DNA of 64,000 bases from Candolleomyces eurysporus (Eukaryota > Basidiomycota > Agaricomycetes > Agaricales > Psathyrellaceae). The notes under the pieces are model-generated. The model was not told the DNA's origin, made no database searches, and saw nothing but the letters and a program-made list of their open reading frames with translations. This document shows positions 57,120 through 64,000 of the stretch, in pieces (position 1 is the stretch's first letter; every line of letters starts with the position of its first letter). The stretch is taken from positions 118,721 through 182,720 of the forward strand of contig JANBPK010001193.1 in assembly GCA_027579435.1 (NCBI GenBank), in the 5' to 3' direction. A program made the position numbers and the translations under genes.

Positions 57120-57940
57120 TGCANTTTTTTGGTGATAGGAGGAACACAAGGCTCGACATCCCATGTATCGTCTCGCGACGGGACTCCAGGAGCAGCGCAT
57201 ATGAACAGAGTCTGTTGCGTATGATAAAGAAACTAGGCATGAGAAGCATGCGAGGGCAGAGGACGTTTCGTGGAGGTGAGTGTTATTCTCATGTGTTGCT
57301 GCTCTCTTTCCCTTCGTACCATGCTCACATTTCCTCACTTTGTCCTGTCCTCTGCTTCTTTCGGCGTCCCCACCGTTCATCATACCCTATCCAGACTCTC
57401 GTTTTCCCCCTTTTTCAGTCCTCTAACTTCTCGATGTTCCTTAATCCTCGTTTGTATCTCCCTCTACTTGGCTCAGTACAGTTTGTCTGTCAAGGATCCA
57501 CGACAATTGGTACTGATTTGATTGGTGTCCAGCACCGACCATCTATCTGCCTCTGCCACCGCAGTGCGTTGAAGAAAGGAGGAAACAAGATTGATGATTC
57601 CCCGGTCCGTCCCATTCAAATCTTCCTAACCGTCAACTACCGCCTCGTCCTTTCGTTTCCCGAGCTGTTGCCGTCCCAAAGTAATTTGGTTCGTATAGCT
57701 TCTTTGATCATGCGTTGTACCACAGTCACCGGCGCTTCCCTCTCTCTGCTCTCAATCATGTCATACGCGAGCGCACATGTTTATTCCATTCATTTCATTC
57801 TTTTGCTCCTGTCTACTTCGCCTTACGCCGCGGAATACGTGCTCGCCTGATTATGTATAGAACTGACATTTTCAATCCCCGTCATCTGCGATCGAATATA
57901 TATGTCCCGATTCCCGAAGAGCCGAACCAAAGGCTTCGTT
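57120..57940 (+). repeat. Dispersed repeat Y, copy Y3 (longest)
   Basis: Plus-strand copy of family Y with both ends: RMIKKLGMRSMRGQRTFRGG near 57220-57275 followed by a GTGAG donor, and YHSHRRFPLSALNHVIRERT near 57715. An N at 57124 precedes a T run. Open over 265 codons in one frame (57053-57850), but that frame crosses probable introns, so I do not call it a gene. Confidence 0.5.
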
Positions 57941-58285
57941 CTCGGATTGCGCACTCATGATCCCAATGTGACGGGCGTTTATTTAGCACGGAGGCTGAAA
58001 TTCCCTGGAAATCGTGAATTGAAATAAAGGATCTTGGGTCCGAAATGAATATGTACATTGCATCACAAAATGTAGGTATCAAGCGAGACGTTCGTTCTTT
58101 AGAATACATTGGCCGTGGGTGATGTACAAGTAGTGTAAGTCAAGAAGTTGAGAGCGCCATGACAGTTGGGTTCAATCGAGACGTAAAAAATAGGAAGAAG
58201 ATCGAAATCGTTCTGAGTTTCCTATTCCAAGAAGAATCTAAATTCACGCACAATTCACCGGCTAATACCGCAGTTGAGTCCTGGC

Positions 58286-59747
58286 TCACTGGGCGTGCGT
58301 GCGGAACGTCCACGGCGTAAAGACTAATTCCACCTCCTCAGTCAAACATAGATCCCTGGTGGCCCGACGAACTCGAAGATTCTGAGACGTCGATGTCCCC
58401 AATGAATGATCTTCTTGTTCGAGGAACGACATCAACAGTCGTCGTTGGTCCGCCGAGAAGTTTGGACAATCAATAATTGTGAGAGAGGTGAGATGGGCCA
58501 ACAGTCGTCGTGTGTGATGACTCGACATCTCCTTCCTCAGCTCTACCCAAAATCCATCGTCTACACAAGAGCAGTTGATCAGCTCGAGGTGCTGCCCATC
58601 AAAGTGAGCTACCATCTTCGGGATAACTCGATGATTGTCCATAGGGATGTCCACGAGAACCAACTTTGAACTGCTCAAGACGTGAATGGGAGATGTGGAA
58701 GTGAAGTAGCAGCAGATGAGGATGAGGGTCCGAGGACTGGTGATTCTGTCGAGAACGAACTCGACCGAGTCCTGTTTCGTATGCTTGATAATGATACGAG
58801 GCATGAATGTTGAGATGAGTGGTGTCCTAGCTTGGGCAGACGATAAGCACGCGGGTTTCAAGTAGGGTCCTCGGACTGTCCAAGGGTGGCCATCATCTAT
58901 TGGCTCAAAGGTGTCCAAGTCCAACGTTACGAGTCGTGGAAAGGACGGTAAGACGTCGAGGAAGAAGTGGTGGACGAGTACGTCAGAATAGCCATCCACG
59001 CGGAAGGTAAGGTTGCTTATGCTGAACGTCTCAAGCATTGGCATTCTAGAGAATACGTCCTCCATTCCAGATCCACTTTGGTGAATCGACGATCGAATCA
59101 TTACCAAAAGGTTCTTCCCATCGACATGAACCGTTGTCAACATTGGATTGACTTCGAATCGACTGTGAACTGGAGGCGGGGGAGAGGCTGGAGGAGGCTG
59201 GAGGATCGAATCGTCTCCGTTGCATCTCAACACAATCGTCCTCAGCGTCCTAAGTCGATGAACATTGCTTGAGTGGAGGAGTGATTGAAGGTCGGGTAGG
59301 GACGAAGCCTGGTTGGTCTCTACCACCAGCATCTCAACCCTCTCCAAGTCCCCCTCCAACGCGTTCAAGAGCACCTCTATCAATCCACGTTCGTCAAAGT
59401 CGAGGGTAGATGGGATCTTCATCTTCCTGAAAAGGTAGACGCAGACGGTGAGAGGTGCAGAGCGAGTGGGGTNGGGTATTGAGAGGAGACGTCGACAGTG
59501 TTTCGACAGTGTGTGGTGAATCGATGAAGATCGTTATGTGTCGCCATGTCGAAGAGGTACGGCGTGAGATATCATTCCAGCGTCGACAGACGCGGCCGAG
59601 GTAGTGGAGGCCGGAGTGTACTCGCTCTATGCTGCGGGGCAGATATCCCCGAGGCTTCAAGTCGATGTTCGGAGTGGCCGCATATTCGAGGATCAGGGAA
59701 ATGTTGTCGGCGGGTAGTCTTCTGATGGGGCAACCCCTGCTGGACAT
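58286..59747 (-). CDS. F-box protein with LRR-like C-terminal region
   Basis: A single minus-strand exon of 486 residues once the N at 59473 is left out; with it the frame breaks after SPLNT. It starts MSSRGCPIRRLPADNISLIL. The N-terminal F-box runs from LPADNISLILEYAA to CRRWNDISRRTSSTW (about 10-70). The remainder has repeated hydrophobic strands with spaced Leu (LETFSISNLTF, FPRLVTLDLDTFEPI, GQHLELINCSCVDDGFW, LTSLTIIDCPNF), as in the large agaric F-box family. Family knowledge: F-box proteins bridge substrates to SCF ubiquitin ligases via Skp1. Substrate unknown. Confidence 0.82.
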
Positions 59748-60814
59748 CGATGGGAATGATCTCGAGGAACAAAGACAGTGTTCGCTGGAGAATAGTAGGC
59801 GCCGTTCGGTGACGATCTGCTGCAGAAAGTGGGTTTGAAACGTTGAAAGAGAAGCGAATCAAAGGTCTCGCCGGGGAGAAGCTCATAAGAGCCATGGATA
59901 TCTTTTCAGAAGAGGAGAGGATCTGGCAGTCTTCAAGCCACGCTGCCGCTCCAGTTGCAAATAAGCTGAGTGCGAGGCAGGCAAGAAGGAGGCGGAATCG
60001 CATAGAACGTTCAGGGTCAGCTTTTTTCAGCTCAGTTGACTCCACCGGAGAATCATGCGCACCGTCGAATAAGGTTCTACCACAGTCCAGGTGACCATCC
60101 GCGCCAGAGACTGCCAACGAGGACAAAAAAATTCTAATTGCTCTGTGCCGCGAGGCGTCGTTTTTAAGGTGGTGATCGGTCCTGAGACGAGATCCGAAAA
60201 TCATCAACCCTACGAGTCTATTGGATTCCCCAAAGAAACGCTCTCCGTTATACCGTGCCGGTCGACGAAAAACGTCAGACTTCGAATCACTCCGCAGCTG
60301 CTCGGATTCGAAAGGGATCATTCTACACAATTTTCTTACTGGAAGTCTGGGACGCTGTGAACTCAAAAATTTTCTTTCCGATGGACTTTACTGCTTTATT
60401 AATGTATTGCTATCCTTGAGATAGGATCGGTTCAAGTGGAAGCAAGGTAGTCGTTGATGACAACCACGACGGTGCGGCGGTCGAAATCAATTGAGTCGCA
60501 TTTCAGTCACCGGCGCGCCGATTCCCGAATTCAGAGCACGGAAAGTTTGCCTCACAAGGGCCACGATTGAATTCCAAAAACCAGAGGCAATGTATTGAGA
60601 ACCGTAACAGACATGCAAATGCGGTGGGTATCAGCAAGACTGACTACTAGAAAGGCGAGGGTCGAATCCATGAATTGATAAATAAATAGATAGGATGTGA
60701 AATTCGACAGCGATGCATATGAATATTGAGTGAGAGACAAAGAGGAACGGAGAAAGTCCAATGAATCGACAACTACGATAACAATAACAGAAAAAAAAGA
60801 AGCGAAACATCCAA
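59748..60814. other. Spacer upstream of the F-box gene and downstream of the TBC gene
   Basis: A minus frame of 264 codons (60366-59572) overlaps the F-box start in another phase. It includes a signal-peptide-like MRFRLLLACLALSLFATGAAA at about 60003, but no second support exists. The rest is 3' flanking sequence of the TBC gene. Confidence 0.4.
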
Positions 60815-63800
60815 TTAAGGTCTAGGTAACGAGATGGAACCAGTCGCATTCGACGGACGAGGTTGTTGTTGCTGAGTCTGTCTCTTCACCTGAGCCTCCA
60901 TTTTGATTCTCTGCTTCCTCACATCGTCGTCCTTCAACTTGATGGAGAGGATGAACGACACATAATTTTCGGGAGTAGGCGGAAGGCTGACAGGCGGTGG
61001 TCGGTGGAGTAAATTGAGTACGGCTTCTTCCGATGTACACTCGAGAAGTTGTCGGCGAACGAAGGAGACGATGGCCAGACCGACTCGCAGGAGGAACGGA
61101 ATACCTGAGATGACGTAGTCAGAACGAATCAAACTGAGTTGAAAAGACGCAGCGAAACTTACCATCGTACAAGAACAAGTCCCACGTCCGCGTCAGATAT
61201 TCTGAGGGGAGACACCCGACGTACAGAGACGAGAACCATGGCGCACAAATCGAACTTGGTGAGATACCCATATTGACCAACAACTTCTTCGCCACTGCCG
61301 CATCGTTCACCTCTAACGCCCTCGAGAACAATGCCGAATCAACCTCCATCTGCGTCGAACCAGACGAAAAGTACGGCCGAATGTGTGTGTCCATGATGGA
61401 GATGAAGATCCAAAATGCGTCTTCCTCGGGAGCGAGAAGGAGAAGTTGACCAACGATATGAGGTAGGCCTGCACAACCCGACTAGTCAGCGTTCCCATCC
61501 TCGAAAATCGAACAAAACAGCTTACCAGGCATGTACTGAATATCTGGTACCATATTTAAATATGCCTGCAAAAGTTGCACAACTCCGCCGCCCGCCTCAG
61601 CCAACGTCCTCAGCTGCTTCTGCTCCTCCCGCGCGAACCACGGCCCCTTCTCCACGTCCTTCTCGATCTCCTCCGTCAACGGTACCTTGCCTCTCTTACA
61701 CAGCTGTTCATACACACCCGGCACACACCTCGCCTTTCCGTCTGTCAAATGCGACCAGACGAGGTACCGAACGGATGAAGGGACACCTTCGAGGAGGAGT
61801 TTGCGAACCTTTTTAGTTTTACGAGCTTGAGAGGGGGGTGAAGAGGATAGGAGCGACATCCATTTGAGCTCTCGGTTCCTATGAGCCTCCATCTGAGATT
61901 CCGATTCTGGGGGTGGTCTAGTCGCGACAGGTGACGGAGGCCCTGCGTTTCCCCAACTCATCGAACCCTCGATCGTAGGTGAGCGAGCACCCGAGCTGAG
62001 CATCGAGATGGCCGGAGAGTCAGCTCGGAGGTACGGGGTCGTGTTGCTTCCTGGGCCGGCTCCGAGAGTGCCAACGTCTAGGCCTTCTCGACCAAGGACC
62101 GATGAGTCTTCGCTACTCCGAGCAGCTGTGAGGTACTGGTTCAAGTTGGGCCGAACGAGCTCGAATTCCATATCTTGAACTTGGAGAAGTAGGTCTTGCT
62201 GCGCGTCGACTAAACCATACAATTAACACCCGAGAAAGACGGGAGAAGAGAAAATAGAAGACGAGGGCAGAGATGGAAACGTACTGGGACTAACAGGCAA
62301 CTCGTCCTGCCTACTCCTATTCCTCCTCAAATTCGGCAACGAAAGCTTGGCCCTCAACGAGCTCTGCCTTACAACCGTAGGCGTTTGCACCGTCGGAACA
62401 GGAGACATCACTAGTTGACTTCTGGTCTCACTACCGCTCGACATCGACTCTCTCCCACCTGCTCCTGCGCTCTCTTCTGCACTGGGACTGAGATTGAGAC
62501 TACCCATCCGCGAAGGCACCGCTCCAGGTCCATCACCACCGGTACTGGGAGACGCGGCGGCGGCGTTCCCAGACAAATCGACCATCGAAACCGACTTTGA
62601 GATCGATATAGGCAGCGTACTCCTCGAAACCGGAACAGGCCTTCCCACACTCGAGCTCGATTCTGTAGGGTTCGTACTGGCGCTGGTGGCGTCACTGATA
62701 GATGTTGAGCTTTGTCGACTCGCAGAGGAGGAGCCGATTGAGTCGCTATTCATCGTCGACCTCGAAGCCAGCTTCCTCAGATGCAAACCGGGCGTCGAAC
62801 CTGTGGCATTATTCGTGTTGACTGACAAGACGGAGACGCTTGGCGAGGGAGGGACAGGAGACATAGCATTCGAAGAGACTGAGGACGAGGTTGAAGGTGG
62901 GAACATCGTCTGAGCGAGTGGAGAAGTAGGGGACTTCAACGGCACATTCAAAGCCGTCGTAACCTTGAGCGAGGAAGAGTTCGAGGGATTCGTCACGGAT
63001 AGGGATAGCGGTGAAGGTCGAAGAGGGGAAGACTTGACAGGTTTATTCGACGCGTTCGGTGGAGTCAACGTCGACGAATTGGAAGACGGAGAGGAACCGG
63101 ACAGGTTGGACCCAGTAATCGATGTTGACTTTTTAATCTCTCCTCCTCCACTCAACGAAGACCTCAAACTACATAAACGCGTTGATCAATCTCGATCGAG
63201 AGGTGAAGACGGGAGATGACTCACTTAGACGACTGCGGCCCAGAGGCGCTCTTCAAGTCACTAAAGCTCCTACTCCTAGGTCTCATCCCCGCAGCCTTTG
63301 GCAGAAAGTTGGGTCGTGGAATCGGTTTCGCTCCTGAACTTCCCGCTCCGTTAGTGTTCGGAGCCTCACCACCAACACCACCTAGGTCAGACGCAGTCAT
63401 CGACCTATTCGCCAACGGACTCCCACCCGAACCCTCTCGAAGACTTGTCGCAGTCGGCCTCTTCATCGGCGGCCCTGGGTTTTGTGGAGGTGCGAGACTG
63501 GGTGAACCTCTCCCACTCGGACCTGTACCTACAGTCAAACTCGGGCTCGTCCCCGAGTTCGCCAACGGGGACGGGGCGTGAGGAGAAGGATGGGGGTGAG
63601 AGTGAAGACCGGGATGTGGACCACCGGGGGGCGGGGCATGCGGAGGAGCACCAGCGTTCATGTTCATCTGCGACGGCTGCCGATGCATAACCTTGGTCGG
63701 TGGCGGTTCCAAACTCCATACGACAGGCACAGGCCACATCGAACTCGCAAAGTCAGCTTCCAGTCTCCCGTAAATCGTGGGTCCTCTTCTCGGAGGAGGT

Positions 63801-64000
63801 GGTCTTCCGGCGTTCGGAGGCATGTGAGGTGGGGGCGGAGGGGCATGCTGGTGGGCGTGCATTGCCTGCATCAACACAACGTTGAACGGCGCTCGAGGCC
63901 TCTGCTGCTGCTGATAATGGCCTTGAGCTGTTGGTTGTTGTCCTGGATACATCCCGCCCATCTGCTGAGGCATCGGAGGCGGCGGCGGACCCTGTTGACG
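60815..64000 (-). CDS. TBC-domain protein lacking canonical finger residues (5' end beyond window)
   Basis: Minus-strand exons from 64000 to 63225, then 63168-62285, 62209-61526, 61468-61163 and 61104-60815. All phases fit, giving at least 979 residues. The frame is still open at the window edge, so the start is probably outside. About 650 residues of Pro/Gln/Ser-rich disorder (HQHAPPPPPHMPP and similar) precede the TBC domain, which runs from LLLEGVPSSVRYLVW to GIPFLLRVGLAIVSF. A basic coiled tail KDDDVRKQRIKMEAQVKRQ follows. The Arg-finger motif IxxDxxR reads IEKDVEK and the Gln-finger YxQ reads YMP, so the dual-finger Rab-GAP chemistry should not work. It may be a Rab-binding scaffold; conservation in other fungi is untested. 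Confidence 0.85.

Noticed and set aside
57053..57850. 265-codon plus frame as one gene
   Set aside because: It runs through a clear GTGAG donor and through blocks that are in other frames in the related copies, and it contains the N at 57124.
59572..60366. 264-codon minus-strand frame with a signal-peptide-like stretch and the string DCQILSSSE, reminiscent of the CQILNSCG peptide
   Set aside because: It overlaps the start of the well-supported F-box gene in another phase, the CQIL match is four residues only, and no dipeptide pro-region or Cys partner is present.
61415..63885. Plus-strand frames of up to 139 codons
   Set aside because: They are antisense to the low-complexity and TBC exons of the minus-strand gene.

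Overview
This window is from a filamentous basidiomycete, most likely an Agaricomycete. Genes are split by many short GT-AG introns of about 45-65 nt. The gene content is typical of mushroom-forming fungi: a heme-thiolate unspecific peroxygenase, a FunK1 protein kinase, a NACHT STAND protein, a DUF6533 membrane protein, an expanded-type G-alpha, a Zn(II)2Cys6 regulator, an F-box protein and a TBC protein. There is no rRNA, no CRISPR and no bacterial-type operon. The sequence carries 11 single Ns. All six that fall inside a recognisable gene break the frame by +1, and leaving the N out restores the frame every time.

Layout. 0.3-1.35 kb: small secreted protein (+). 2.7 kb: peptide precursor copy 1 (+). 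5.3-7.1 kb: DUF6533 gene and a small ORF ending in a CaaX-like tetrapeptide (-). 10.4-11.8 kb: peroxygenase (-). 13.7-20.1 kb: a G-alpha gene (16.1-18.0 kb) between two diverged direct repeats of about 1.7 kb. 20.7-24.45 kb: a tandem duplication carrying two cysteine-rich genes (-), next to a NACHT gene (24.7-27.4 kb, -). 29.8-30.6 kb: GH11 xylanase-like gene whose acid/base Glu is replaced by Gln. 31.9-47.7 kb: a mosaic of duplicated cassettes holding peptide precursor copies 2-4, each preceded on the same strand by a copy or fragment of an unknown gene X, with a FunK1 kinase inserted at 36.2-38.7 kb. 50.6-52.1 kb: disordered basic protein. 52.7-54.0 kb: shortened Zn2Cys6 regulator. 57-58 kb: another dispersed repeat. 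58.3-59.7 kb: F-box protein. 60.8-64.0 kb: TBC protein running off the window end.

The most interesting system is the four-copy secreted peptide family. Each gene encodes 47 residues with one phase-1 intron at the same place: a signal peptide, a run of X-Pro/X-Ala dipeptides and an invariant C-terminal octapeptide CQILNSCG. All nucleotide differences inside the octapeptide are synonymous, while the pro-region changes. This fits a secreted peptide trimmed stepwise by a dipeptidyl aminopeptidase and possibly closed by a disulfide. I do not recognise the family. Four more findings stand out: the tandem metallothionein-like genes, the catalytically altered GH11, the G-alpha with degenerate G1/G3/G4 motifs, and micro-exons of 5 and 6 nt.
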